From Phellopilus nigrolimitatus (taxonomy: Eukaryota > Basidiomycota > Agaricomycetes > Hymenochaetales > Hymenochaetaceae), in contig JAJOHG010000026.1 of assembly GCA_021029095.1 (NCBI GenBank), positions 124,001 through 188,000 on the forward strand: 64,000 bases of DNA, read 5' to 3'. Both the position numbers and the translations under genes were made by a program. Shown here in pieces: positions 1 to 11,745 of the stretch (position 1 is its first letter; each line of letters starts with the position of its first letter). The notes below the pieces were generated by a model that saw only the letters and a list, made by a program, of their open reading frames with translations, was not told the origin of the DNA and did not search any database.

Positions 1-326
1 TCTTGCTCATAGTGCACGTTCAGTACATACAAATATTCCTTCACTCGTTCTTCAACTTCGACGTCGTGCTCGACGCGCCTGACCCACGTTCAACTGAACG
101 TGCCGAGGGTCGTTCGCTTGTCTATGAAATTTCTCTATCAATAGTTGCCACGCCGTAAGCACCAGGTGTGATTTCTTAGATATCTATATTTGCTGCAGAC
201 CAGCTGATAAGTCTTGACCAGGCTGTTCCACTACTATAAAGCACTCGCAGAACTCGTGTTACCTTCGCGCCCGATCACTTCGCCATGGTTTACTCGACAG
301 AGGCGCACGCATACACTACATTCGGC
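1..326. other. Upstream region of F-box gene
   Basis: No open frame with protein character is visible. The stretch is moderately AT-rich and probably holds the promoter and 5' leader of the F-box gene that begins at 327. No clear TATA box is placed. Confidence 0.4.
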
Positions 327-2303
327 ATGCATTTCTTCATCCCTCCAGAGATTGTTGTTACGGTATTCTCCAACCTCGACTGGCGGACCCTCGTCCGCTG
401 TTCTGTGGTATGTTTTTAAAGAGCATACAACCACATCGTCTGTGTTGTTTCATCTAACTCCGGCGCAGGTCTGTCGGTTTTGGCGGCAGCTGATCCGCGA
501 AACGCTCGCACTGCAGTACAAAATCGAACTTGGGGCGAACGGCGTCGATGACGGGCCTGCAGGAGGCCTGTCTGTCACAGAGCGCATGCGTCTCCTGCTG
601 GAACGCCGGCGGGCGTGGCGTGCCCTCGACTTCAAGCGCTGCGTGCCTATGTCGACTCCGGGCGAGTGCCATGCGTACGAGCTCGTCGGTGGCGTGTTTG
701 CGAAGGCCATGAACCCGCAGGGCGTGATGGGCCTGGTTTCGAACCCGGGATCGCGTCACTTGTCCTTGATCAAGCTCCCGTCAGCTGGTGCGGAGGGCGA
801 GTCGATAGTACGCGAGGACGTTGGGTTGCTCTGTAGGGACTTCGCTATGGATCCAACACAAGACCTAATCGCTTTGTTAGAGCAGCCAAACTCGTGAGTC
901 TGGGTCCGGTTTATTCTCACGGATTTCACGGATTCTAAAGTATAATGTAGGGAAGCGCCTTCGGTATCGGTCCACCTGCGTACGATCTCTACAAACGCGA
1001 ATCATCCCCTTGCATCCGCGCCAGTCCTCAAGCACTCTCTAAAAGCGCCTTTTGAAGGTGCCGAGATGCAGATTTGTGATGACGTCGTTGCAATCTTCAT
1101 TCGTATTCTCAACGTCCCGAGGCTACTTATCTGGCAATGGACAACTGGGAAGCTTCTTGTGGTGAGTCAGTCAAACGCTTTCTAGCAGCTTTCCACTGAC
1201 TTTCACCGCCTGAAGCACGAGCTCAACTGCCTCACTTGCCGTTTCATCGATGATTTCTCTTTAATCTCTAACCGCGCGTTCATGATGACGAGCCGCTCCC
1301 CCCAAGGTGCAATCAGAGTGCACACCTTCTGGGCACCTGAATTCGACGATCCCATCAACAATGGACGTGGGTCTTCAAGTAAGGATTGGAAGGTCGGCTG
1401 CACGGCGCTTCTCTTCCCAGCACTACAGCCAAATAACCATTATGCGGAGCTCTCTTCGCACACCGCGCCGTTTACCGCCCACATTCCGAAGGGAAAGCCC
1501 TTCGCTGCCTCCGAGGACGCGCGCGTGCATGTCATGAGCGTCACCACACAGCCTACGCAACCACCTCACTCAAACTCGGACTCGGAGCTCGGGTTTCCGA
1601 CAGTGGGGCACGTCGCCAGCTTCATTGTAGTCGTTCGGAACCGCATCTTACTCAAGTACGCGGAGCGTAAATGTGCGATGAACACGCGCGGAAACACGAT
1701 CACGGAGGTTCCCTGGGAAGAGTGGGGCCCGCGCAACACGCGCTGGCTTCCTGAGCGAAGCACTCATGCGTGGTTGCGGTACGTTTCGCTTCCTTGCTTT
1801 CATTTTCATTTGATAAGAAATGACCACTGATTTACTCTCATGTTCGAATACAGATACGTACATGGCGCACGGGTTGTGCGCGCGCTGCACAGCGCGTGGC
1901 CGAGCACGCGGTGCCGGATGCAGGTGCTCGACTTCTGTGTGCACCCGCTGCGTGCGGGAGAGGATGACCGCGCGTGTGAGGCGGCGGACCGCGCGGAGCC
2001 AGACGTAGCATGTGCGCACCGACTTGTCGTCGGGCCGTCGCTGATCCGCGACCGCGCGGTGTTCAAGGGCGGGGGCGTCGAGAGTCGGCTGCCGTACCGC
2101 GAGGCGACGATGAAGACCGAGGTAGGCCCGTATTCGGGGTTTATGATTGACGAGGAGCGCGTCATTGGCTTGTCGGTTAGTGGTTTTACTCTATTCTAAT
2201 ATATTTATCGCCATTGAAACTAAGCAACGCGTTTTCTTTTCTTTGTCAGGCTATGGCGTTCGCGAACGGCGACATGAAGCAGGTCGACGTCTTCACTTTC
2301 TAA
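327..2303 (+). CDS. F-box protein (Agaricomycete type)
   Basis: This is probably a substrate adaptor of an SCF ubiquitin ligase. The first 40 or so residues form an F-box (IPPEIVVTVFSNLDW, then CSVVCRFWRQL), and the rest is the long beta-rich tail usual in mushroom F-box proteins (for example LLIWQWTTGKLLV, AEMQICDDVV). Six exons are read: 327-407, 469-893, 951-1161, 1216-1778, 1854-2175 and 2250-2303. All junctions keep frame and use GT/AG, which gives 551 residues. The start at 327 is chosen because it opens directly into the F-box. A longer frame from 214 has no family-like sequence before it and ignores the first intron. Such genes form large, fast-evolving families in polypores and relatives; the substrate cannot be inferred. 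Confidence 0.85.
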
Positions 2304-3405
2304 TTCACCAACGATCCTTTCGCATCGGCTTTTTTTAGTCCTTTTACCTTCGCACTCGATACGCATCGGAATTTCGGAATTTTTTGACTCTGCACAGGAT
2401 TTTTTCAGGAACTGGAACTCAGGATTCACTGGAACTCAGGATTCATATACCACTCGCAAACGGATCGGTTCTCCTGCGTTTCACTGATTCGTTTCTCCTT
2501 CTCTTCATGTTTACAGCTTAACTTACAGCAACTCGTTATCTGACTACATAATGCCTGAACAGGACGTCACCCCAGCGGTTACTCCAATGGAAGTCTCCTC
2601 ACACTACCGGCGTTTCCGAAATTTCTCGCCGTTTCCCTCTCGCCGCTTTCATTGCTGAATCCTTCCTCTGTATAAAATAGAGTATTGTGTGTAATATATA
2701 TAATCGCGTATACCTAAGGAGGTGTAATATACATTGTACATGTACATCAATGATGCCCGTATGAGATTATGACTTACAAGGTAGTCAACGGCATCTGTTT
2801 GGTCATCATTGGTATGGCGCTTGTGGACGTCGTCGAGTGAGATGTGGGCAGGAACGCGCGACCTCGGAGGTTCCAGTGGCAGGATAGAGCATGCTCGTAA
2901 TCGCCTGTGCTCACCTGCGATGAGAAACCTCTGGATGCTTGCGATTTAAATTTAAAAAAGTATTCAAACGAATTTGCATGTATACTGGTCTGTTTGATTA
3001 GCCAAAGAACAGTGCAGAATTGTTCGGATCGCATATTAGGCTCGGAAGTAAGCCTGCATCTGAGTGCCCCTTAAAACTGATGGAACGACATGGTAGACGC
3101 TACGAAGATAAATGTGGACATCATAGATATCTCAGTTAAACAGAATTTGTTTTTGTAATCTTTGAGCAGTTATTGAACATCCAGTAATGACATTAACAAT
3201 ACAGAAGTAAGAAGTCAAAAGTTACAACGTCAGTACTGGACAAGAGATTGAATGTTCGTGCCAACACCAATACAGCGCCGGAGCCTAGTGCATGGCATTG
3301 CTAGACCGCGAACAGGGGTCAGCGCCAATTCATGAAGGAATCCTCTCCCACAGCGCTTCCGACAGAAGACGTAGCTCTCTACACCGCAACAGCTTAGCAG
3401 GGCTT
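2304..3405. other. Intergenic, AT-rich
   Basis: This holds the 3' ends of two converging genes. Only short open frames are present (for example minus 2774-3034) and none resembles a protein family. TATA-like and AATAAA-like strings occur but cannot be assigned. Confidence 0.4.
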
Positions 3406-5258
3406 CTATAACTCTACAAGGATCGCATCAGTCTTTGAGAATAATTTACAAGTTAAAGCCATGCGTCATTACCGGTTTCTTTTCTTTGCAATTATGCATT
3501 CGAGACTCAGTGAAATCGAGGATGGAGAATCCGCCAGCGATGGTTCGTACAACATTACGTGGTTCAAGGTCCTCATGGACTATACCTAGACCATGTAACT
3601 CCTGGGCTACTTCTAAGACCTTTTCCCTAAAATCATGTATATGGGGAAACTGAGGCCAGAACGTAGACCACTCACTTTTCAGTCTGATTCAAATCTTCCC
3701 ACTTCCGCAAAGCACTGCCCTGCAGCTCCAATATCAGGACAGAAAGATTGCCGCCCTCGAACATCCCAAAGCACTGAGGAGCAATGCGCTTCGACAGCTG
3801 CCCGGGCTGACGGCATGCACGTTCCAGGATTTGGTAAATGCCGAACTCATGTCGAAGTCGGTCACGTCTACTCTCATCTTCAGTCTTCAGAACCTCAACA
3901 AATTTGACAGCAAATGCCCGTGGAATCGGGATGTCCTGAGCACTCTTCGCCTCCAATTGGCATTCGTAGACTAGACCTGTTGTGCCATGGCCGAGAGGAC
4001 GAGTGAGCCGCAAGTAGATAGGTTCGCCGGTATTGTCCGTCAGCCTGGTCGTGAACGTAGGATTTACTTCTTGAAGAGAAAACCAGTTTGGCTCTGGTGT
4101 TTCCGGTGGTGCCATGGTGATTCTTAACGCGGCAAGTTCTTCAGGAAAGCTTTCTGACTTGGGTCTTGCATCTTCGGGAATGACATCGAGTTCAACATCT
4201 TTCGGGGTCTTCGATGAGGGCACATCAACTTCATTTGCAGCAGCCAGGAGGGCACCAAGGAAAGCACGAAAAGCTCTGGTCTCGCCCTCGATCGAGAGCA
4301 TGGATGAATACGTCACATAAGGTTGTTGATCAGGGGAGTGAAGACCGCCACGATGAAGACGAAGGAAGATCCAATGATTGTACGAAGTTAGGAAAAGCCA
4401 CTCGGTTTTCCACGAAGCCATGTATAGAGCGGCCTGTCAGACAAAGTCAACGATTAATTCCGTCACGAGCAAGCGGCAAACCGACGTTCAAGATGACTTT
4501 TTCCATCAACGACCGATTGTGCCAATTTAAGTGAAATCCGCCCGCTGGTAAACAACTTCCGACTTCAGAAAGAACTTGATCAGACTTGGCATCGGCAAGA
4601 GCTACCCGCTTCAAGTCTACTATGAAATCATAATCGACTTTTGAAGCATATCCATCAGCCACGGGTTCGTCGTTAGTAGCTAGAGTCTTGTTCAAACAAC
4701 GCAGGCATTGGGTCGCCGCATCGAAAAATGCCTTATCGAGCAATCTGCACGCCTAACCACGTCAATATTCACGCTTATCATAGATATGCATCATATAGTC
4801 ACCTTTCTTTCACTCAGATTGTCTTTCCAAAACGGAATCTCCCCATTGTGGTCGAGTTTCGGCGCGAAACGGGCCAGCAACTCAATCTCTTCAGACGCGC
4901 TCAAACGCTTGTCATCTAGAATCTCGTCCAGAGTAGAACACAGAGCATCGACCAACTTGCTATCTCGTATAGCCCTTGCAGCTTTCCAGCGGCGATCCAG
5001 CCGGCCTGCCTCAAACAAACTAGGTTCCGTTGGATCGCAGCTTTGCGTCGAATTAGAATTAGGAAAGGGAAAGACAGCGCTCTCCTCGAGAAAGTCCCGC
5101 AGACTCCTGCCCTGGTCTGCCTCCATTGTTGAGTAGCGGAGTCGGTGCACAGTGGCATTCCAGGCTGTCTTGGAACGAACGGCCGTTGCCAAATTAAGAA
5201 GTGGCGGCTGGTTACTTTGAGACAGTAAGTGAAAATGGGCGCGATACGTTTGCGACAA
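3406..5258 (-). pseudogene. Protein-kinase-like gene, probably degenerate
   Basis: This resembles a mushroom-specific protein-kinase-like family. The N-terminal region has the family-like pattern AWNATVHRLRYSTMEADQGR. The kinase part shows a glycine loop (LGHGTTGLVYEC), the ATP lysine in FAVKFVEV, a catalytic loop HEDLEPRN in place of HRDLKPEN, and LDFTES in place of DFG. An intron at 4753-4802 fits well, and a last short exon gives TDAILVEL and stop at 3406. Two breaks are seen. Near 4437-4460 the frame shifts and a TGA lies where VQAALYMASW would be expected. Near 3672-3680 one extra base (in a run of four A) separates LNQTEK from STFWPQFPHIHDF. No standard intron repairs either cleanly, although an atypical GTCGGT donor could bridge the first. 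I infer a decayed gene; sequencing indels are the alternative. The altered HRD and DFG motifs are, as far as I recall, usual in this family and are not themselves damage. Confidence 0.65.
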
Positions 5259-5506
5259 AGTTTTTACAGAAAATCAATATCAAGTATTCATCCGATGTAC
5301 TTCCAGTATTTTCATGAACATCAACTCTTTTCATAAGGAGCTTGCTTTCGTCGCGCAAAAATATCAAGGAGGCAGATTTTCATAGCGAAACCTGTGATTT
5401 GGCTGCTAAGCCAGCGAGCACCAAATGAGTATTCTATGACTTGCGTAGGACTAGCACTATACTATTGCTCTATGATACCATGGTCCTTTGAGATGCCGTC
5501 TGCCTT

Positions 5507-7296
5507 TCAGGCTGTGCTTTTTGTGGGTTTCCCAGATCCTTCCGCCTCAGCGATGGCTTTCCTCTCCGCCTTCCTCCTCCTCTTCTCTTTCAACTCCTCT
5601 ATTTTCCGCTTCTCGCGGAACTGCTCATCCAGCCACGCCGGTGCATTAATCACCGCGCCCCGTGGGTCAAACTTCTTCGTCAGGAGGTATCCCTGCACCT
5701 GCGCAAGGGAAAAGACGCCCTCTGGAATGAGGTCTGCGAATTTCTCACAAAGCGTGTGGATGTCCGCTTCGACGAGCTCTGGGGCTTCTACGTCGCCGTT
5801 CGGGCCGTTGCCTGCGACGGTGTCAGAATGTGTAGGATCCTGAGTCGAGGACCGAGCCGGAGCAACGGGCATACGGACGCCGCCCCTGCGCTCGAAAAAG
5901 CGGAGGAACGTCTGGCTGATTTGGTCATGCGTCGCGAGCTCGTACTTGATCTTCACGTCTATTCTTCCTGGTCGGATCAAGGCGGGATCCAGCTTTTCGA
6001 TGTGGTTTGTCTTTGGAGACGCAATAATTGTTATCTAATTTTCTTTTTCTGGGTGGTTTGCACTTACAGTCGCGAATGTGATGCGCCCCTCTTCGCTCGC
6101 GACGCTGTCGAGGACGTTGAGCAGGCCGGACAAAGTGACCTCGGAGCGCGGCTGGTCTTCAAGAGCTTTCGGTAGGACGCGACCGGGCGTAAGGCCCTCC
6201 CGGGCTTTTGGGCTTTCGTCATCGTCATCGTCATCGTCGTCCTCACGCGAAAGAAATGCACAGTCAATGTCTTCCAAAAGAATGATGCAGCGGGAGGGCG
6301 TGGATGCAATGAGCTCGACGAGGGTCGAGTCGTCCATTCTGTGACAAGGGACGATTAGATGCAAACAATTAGACATCTCCGATGACAGATTCGAAATTAA
6401 GGAGAGTTTCGTACCCCTTCGATGCGAGCTGTATATAGTAAATTCTTAAGCCGAGCTCACCCGCGAGAGCATGAATTGTCGTGCTCTTCCCCGTACCAGG
6501 TTCTCCGTACAACAGATATCCTTTTGAGGTGGTTAGAGACCATTCCCCCCACAGAAAACAGACCATTATTTAAATACCTCTTCGATGAGGGACGCCAGCC
6601 CACATGTACCATTCTTCGCTATCAAGGAATTCGCGCGCATCGTCTAGAAGAGCCTCCTTCACTCCCTCTGGAAGGATGAGTGTATTTAGAGCGCGCCGGT
6701 TTTTTGTCACCGAACCCGTCCAGCTGCCACTCTAAAGCGTACGTTTACAAAATGAACACGCAATGATGAGAGCAAATTACTCACGGAGTTTGAAAGATGC
6801 ACTATCACTTTCGACGTTGTGCTTTTGAGGTATTCCTCGCGAGCAGCTGCGACCAGCTCTTGTAAAACAGAACGCTTCGAGTTGTGCACACTGTTGTGTC
6901 TAGCTTAGTCATCTTCCTTTCTGGGCAGATGTGTCGGCCAAGAGATACCACGTACGTTACTGTAATGCACTGTCCGTATAACTCGGTCTCCTGGTTATAG
7001 AAACTCATATCAACGTCGAACTGCACCCATTGGTCTCTCCAGCGGACGCGCTGCTTTGCGTCAGGAGCTGGCTTGAACACTACTAGAGGGCGATCTTCCG
7101 GGTCAAGTGATGCGCCCACAGAGAGATCGGACGTCTTCGTGCTGGCTTTCAGGTTGCTTATGTCTTCGTAACCAGTTTGAGCGCGCTGAAGTATGAAAGG
7201 TCATAAATGAGCAATTATTTAGATTATAAGAATAATAAGATAGAAAAAACTAACCATGAAAGCACGCATCCAATCATAGGAAATATCACCCTGCAT
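5507..7296 (-). CDS. BCS1-type AAA ATPase, N-terminally truncated
   Basis: BCS1 proteins are inner-membrane mitochondrial AAA ATPases; the prototype inserts the Rieske protein into complex III, and fungi carry many diverged paralogues. Seen here are part of the BCS1-specific domain (GDISYDWMRAFM, RWRDQWVQFDVDM), then LPEGVKEALLDDAREFL, Walker A GEPGTGKST, Walker B CIILLEDIDCAF, and the sensor and arginine region TTNHIEKLDPALIRPGR. After these comes a charged C-terminal tail that is rich in lysine, arginine and glutamate. An acidic run (SRED plus eight Asp in all) sits in the AAA loop. Introns are placed at the LASKG/MDDST and FAT/TNHIE junctions. The transmembrane and first half of the BCS1 N-domain are missing. 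The only start I can offer is MQGDISYDW at 7296, immediately beyond the end of the neighbouring partial copy. It may be a non-functional remnant, or part of a chimera with the upstream copy. Confidence 0.7.
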
Positions 7297-7323
7297 AAAT
7301 CTTGCCGTTATCACAGACCCAGA

Positions 7324-8165
7324 CTAAAGATTTCTCATGAGCGAAAGATCATAATCGTCCAGAAGGATATTAGAACACCGTACTGTTTCGGGCAAGCGAA
7401 GTATTCTAGGCGGTACGGACGAGTTTAAGAAATGTGTTCTTGCTGCCTGAACGAAGTCATCAAGTATTTTCCGGTTACGGCTCCATACGCTGAAGGATCG
7501 AGAGCAATAATGAGTTTTCTGTAACATGTCAATCCCAAGTCCTTACCTTAAGGTCAGAATCTGCACACTTTCGCGATCTTTCTCAGAGTCTAGATCCATG
7601 TTGACTGTGATCCAGTAATCCCGCCAGCGAAAAAGCTCTGGTTCACTAGGTGCCGGTTGATACACGGGTTTCGGTCGACCATCGTTCGGCTTCTCTTCTC
7701 CGAGTCCATGACCGCTTGTATTACCCAGAAGGAGCGGATTGCACGCCGACACGCGAAAAACTCGAGACTGGTCCCAGACCTTCAAGTCCTCAAGGTAGAG
7801 TTTGACCCAATCGAAGGCGAAATCGTCGCGTTTGAAGGACGCTTTAACGATAAAGACTGAACGGACAACTGATTAGCCAACACATTTGAAAATGATGGCG
7901 AATTGAAAGGATGCGCACAGTGTCTAGCGGAATCGAGAGCCTTTTGACCAATTACTTTTGATACTTCGACGACGGTACCGAGGAAAAGAAAGCGGAGAAG
8001 CTCTGCGACATGGGGATTGGAAAGCAATCGCGATAGCAGGTTTTTAATCGTTTGTATAATCCACGTGTTTGGGAGATTGAACAAGCTCTGAAGCAGTCGA
8101 AGACGGCGAACGAAAATGGATAGCAAAGATCTGTTGGTTGTCGTTAGAGACACTGAGTGAGCCAT
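7324..8165 (-). pseudogene. BCS1 N-terminal half only, no ATPase domain
   Basis: The start MAHSVSL at 8165 leads to a hydrophobic helix (LLRFLFLGTVVEV) and then the BCS1 N-domain (FFIVKASFKRDDFAFDW, VWDQSRVFRVSA, FRWRDYWITVNMDLD, SVWSRNRKILDDFVQAARTHFLN). Introns follow SARH and ILTL. Where the AAA domain should follow, the protein runs into about 30 unrelated residues and stops at 7324. The next gene downstream on the same strand begins in the middle of a second BCS1 N-domain, 28 bases further on. Together the two look like one deleted tandem pair: first copy 5' half, second copy 3' two thirds. It might be expressed as a membrane protein without ATPase activity. Confidence 0.65.
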
Positions 8166-9111
8166 GAAGAGATGAAGTGGGGATCTAAGTATTTCTGGGG
8201 GCGAAATGAAGTCAGTGCTTAAGTACTGCGATGAGCAAAGAGCAAACAGCGCGCCAACCTTTAGGCTAAGGGACTTGATCTTGCACTGCCTGGCTATAGT
8301 AGAATGCACTCTTTGACTCTCAGTGGCTTTAGCGACTCATATTCACTGGGATCACGCTCGGCTAGCTAAGCGCCCAGCACGGCATTGCAGCGTGTCAATC
8401 CAGTGTCCACCGCTCTGAGCGGAGCGGCGCTCTTGCATCTGACTCGTCTGACTCGATCCAGTTGAAGGTAGTACCCGAACTAGCCGAACCTGGACCGCCG
8501 GGCGTTAATCGACAGATGATCTGGCGTTTAGACGCCTATAGCATTAGCAAGTCCGAAGTGAGGATGAACGTGTGCCTCAACGGTCCAATGTCGGTTCATT
8601 CGAGTTGAGTCACCTTCGGGGCGGGAAGGAAAGTCCGAAAAGTGTTGGCTACCTATTTTTCCACTCCGCCGGAAAGTCAAGTACATGTTACTCGTGTAGC
8701 CGAGCGGGGCTGAATCGTCGCACTGGAAATGACTACCATGACTACTATCACCCATAACGCACCGCCTTCTGCCGATTGAGCGGGTTCAGATCACATAATT
8801 GTATGATGCTCGGATACGTTCCCAACTTTAGGCCGTGGAGAAAGGTCGCAAACACTATCCAGAGTCCGCGATTCGCTATGCGCGCATCAGACGGCTCATG
8901 ACGAGGCAGGCGTAAAGAAGGATGCGGGCGGGAAGTACATCGCCTGGGTGCAGATGGCCGAGGGCTGGTGCACGCGGGGATGGGTGCTGGCCACCAATTT
9001 CTCGAGTACGAGGTATCCAAATCGCTTGCCACCGAAAGAGAAGATACTCAAGTTGACGGAGTTGTTGGAGACGACGGATGGACCGCAGTGGTACAAATAT
9101 TACTCTGTTTA
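8166..9111. other. Intergenic with coding-like fragment
   Basis: Most of this holds nothing recognisable. On the plus strand 8882-9090 stays open and looks protein-like (AHQTAHDEAGVKKDAGG, then EKILKLTELLETTDGPQW) and may be an exon of an unrecognised or decayed gene. If so, the GTACAAAT after CAGTG at about 9090 and the TTCCAG near 9560 would make an intron into which the Tc1-like element inserted. This is inference. Confidence 0.3.
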
Positions 9112-9528
9112 CAGTGTTTTCAGAAAACCTTGTCAGTGCGCGCAAAAAAAAAAAAAAAAAAAAGTTGCGGCCCCTCAGGGTGTGCCAAATAAGGCATTAT
9201 TGCCTAATTGAGCGAAGTCGCGTCGTGGTTGCCTGGTCCATCGTTCGTGTTGCGTGCGCTAATCTGCCAACGGCGCCAAAAACTACACTCGGAGAAGCCA
9301 AAAATTTCAGCAAGTGCATCAGGGCAGTAGTGGGTTATCCTGTATAGCCAAAGAACATGGACTTTCAAGTCCTCACTGATCTTTCGATTGGGCATGTACA
9401 ACGACAACGAAATAAATTCACGACGCGACTTCGCTCAATTAGGCAATACTGCCTTATTTGGCACACCCTGAGGGGCCGCAATTTTTTTTTTTTTTTGCGC
9501 GCACTGACAAGGTTTTCTGAAAACGCTG
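9112..9528. mobile_element. Fold-back Tc1/mariner-type non-autonomous element
   Basis: A 417-bp element begins CAGTGTTTTCAG, ends CTGAAAACGCTG and is flanked on both sides by TA. The inverted arms (9112-9227 and 9419-9528) match over about 110 bp with only a few differences, apart from a homopolymer of 20 A on the left and 15 T on the right. Between them is a 191-bp spacer that encodes a short helix-turn-helix piece on the minus strand. TA target duplication, the CAGTG terminus and that HTH piece together point to the Tc1/mariner superfamily. The arms are far longer than usual terminal repeats for such a short element, so the whole would fold into one hairpin. Confidence 0.75.
9204..9407 (-). 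pseudogene. Transposase N-terminal HTH remnant
   Basis: The frame MPNRKISEDLKVHVLWL... CPDALAEIFGFSECSFWRRW has the pattern of the N-terminal homeodomain-like DNA-binding helix-turn-helix of fungal Tc1/IS630-type transposases. It runs about 45 residues, then enters the left inverted arm and stops. No DDE catalytic domain is present, so it cannot mobilise itself. It might still bind transposon ends if expressed. Confidence 0.55.
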
Positions 9529-10355
9529 TAATGAAGATCGCGTTTGCTTGTATGTTCCAGTTGGTTTTGTGGTATGATTCGTGTTATTTGGACTAATCTC
9601 ATTGCTTTGAATGTTCTAGTCTGCCTCCGAATTACTGAGCCTCGGCGAGGTGACGACGGGCAACTTCAACTTGGCGTCCGTCTCCTTGCTCTCGATTGCA
9701 CTTTTGAGATCTACATGTACAGCAGTCGCAAATGTAAGACACCTTAAGAATGCCTCACAAGTAGACATCATCAAGCGTTCGAATTCGAGCCATCCGTATT
9801 TACAAGTGGTACTCATGTCCGGAATACTTTCAATGTCATGGTATGGGGATTGCTGGAAGAAAAGAAGAAGAATAACAGCATATTAAGCTATCTCCTCCCG
9901 GCTTCGTCTCTCCAGACGCCCAGATTTCGTCCTCCCACCTCGGAAAACCATACCCAGGCGATGGGAACAGCAAACCTGGAAATAGGGAAAATTCACTAGA
10001 CTCCGCGTGAACTTGCACACAGCATCAAGTTGGCTCTCATGAGATGTGGAAGACAAGAAGGAAGAGATACGCGTCGGGTGCTATATCGAACTTGGCCGCG
10101 GGTAGGCAGGAATAAGTTTAGCCGACTTTGTGATGTATGTGTGAGTTATTTTGCTGCGAATTGAGATAGATGCGTTCTCCGACAACTCTTCTTGCGATGT
10201 CGAGAAAGCGATTTCCGAGACTTATCACGAGCGAAGCGTAGCAGACTCATCAATCCCCACTAAATTCAAGATTACGTTAGGAAATACAACATAGATCAGC
10301 CACAGCGTGGACCAAATACAAATCCTTTGAAAACCCTCTTCCCGGAAAATAATGC
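9529..10355. other. Intergenic, no supported gene
   Basis: Open frames on both strands between 9600 and 10020 (for example minus 9616-9816) are short and match nothing I recognise. The end of this stretch is the 3' flank of the prenyltransferase gene. Confidence 0.35.
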
Positions 10356-11745
10356 CTACCCCTCCCGTCGCGAGAGCGCCGTCCATGCCTTCCGGAGATT
10401 GAGGCGCTCAATCACGCGTGCGGGCATGCAGTATACTGGATCGAGGTCCTCGAGATGCGGGTAGCCCAGGAGTGAAAGGCCTGCGTGATCAAGTCAAGTA
10501 TAAGCTTAAAACACACGGGAAATGGGAAGGAACCCACCTGCGATGCCAAAGTGCGTGTGAAACACGTCGGCGGTGTTGCCTGGGCGGTCGGCGATCCCGC
10601 CGGCGTCCGGGTCCTGAAGGTGGTTTTACACAAGTCTTCAGATAATGCAAGCGAAGCCTGAGGAGAAGGATCGTACCTGCGCAGAGAGGATAAATGCCGA
10701 GAGCTTGTCTGCATCGATCCAGCTCAGCTTGTTCAGGGCCGAGAGTGCCGAGAGGACCCAGAAACTGTAACAGACCTGAAAAGAAAAAGACTGAGATCAG
10801 ATTTTGTTAGGGCAATAAAGGGGAAATCCAGCGTACGTCCTCGAGCTTCTCGGGTCGCCCGTTGAGCCCGCCGCTGGGGAGCTGTCGTTCTGCGAGCCAC
10901 CATGCGAGTGTGTCGACATCAATCGCGTCTAGCCTGTCGAGGATGGCCAATGCGCCGACGCATACAAACGCTGAGAAGAATACTCAGAGCAATCCTATTG
11001 CCCATCAGGAGGGGATACCTACCCTGCCCTGAATGGCTCTCCGCCCCGGGTGCGAGCCCAAATCCGCCGTCGACGTTCTTGCATTTAACGACATGCGCAA
11101 CGGCACGCGCGCGTCCGTCGATGCCAGCACGGTCGAGCGCAGGGAGGCGACCGAGGAGCGAGAGCGCGGAGATGGAGCAGTAGAGAAAGCGTGTGTCTGT
11201 TTCGCCGAAGCGGTCACCTGCGAACGCGCCAGATGGCTGCTGTAGCGAAAGAATGACTGCCTTGCGTAAATAACAGTAGGATGCTGATAAGTAGCTCGAG
11301 AGAACACTCACAACCTGTGACGCGCCCAACGTCGACTCTGTCAAGTGCGTCCTGCATGATAAGAATCTGGATCGCGCTGAGCGTGGAGAGGATATGCGCA
11401 TCGTGTCCCGGGTATGCGCCGAACGCACCTACTCATCGCCATGAACCACGCGTTGGTCAAACAAGTCAATGCCGACACTAACCTACATCATCGTCCCAGC
11501 AGTTCATAACAAACTCTATCATCTCCTCCCTCGGGAGCGCGTCCTGGCGGCCCATGATGCAGAGGGCGGTGAGTCCCCAATATATGCCATTGAGCCTGAG
11601 GTGTGTGGTGAGATGGTATGCAAGGTCGTCCTTGCGCTGCAGAAACTGAGTTTCGGTGTCCGGCAGCACGACGAGCTTATGTGCTCACGTTGTCGAGTGA
11701 CTGAATGTATTTGACGTGCAGCGTGGTCAATAGCTCGGACGCCAT
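10356..11745 (-). CDS. BET2: Rab geranylgeranyltransferase beta subunit
   Basis: This is the beta subunit of type II protein geranylgeranyltransferase. With the alpha subunit and Rab escort protein it attaches geranylgeranyl groups to C-terminal cysteines of Rab GTPases in the cytosol. The start [18 protein letters not shown] at 11745 is followed after an intron by [21 protein letters not shown]. Prenyltransferase alpha-alpha barrel repeats follow: [68 protein letters not shown] and [16 protein letters not shown]. The zinc ligands are visible as D-x-C in LEDVCYS and His in FHTHFG. The protein ends [11 protein letters not shown] at 10356. Length (roughly 320-340 residues) and motif order fit the family. 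About eight introns are present, each with a plausible GT/AG pair. The gene appears intact. Confidence 0.9.

Noticed and set aside
214..326. Longer N-terminus for the F-box gene
   Set aside because: The frame from 214 bypasses the first intron and lacks the F-box; the exon from 327 encodes the F-box start in a different frame.
9144..9163. Poly-A run as a retroelement tail
   Set aside because: The same run occurs as poly-T in the opposite arm of the inverted repeat, so it belongs to the fold-back element.
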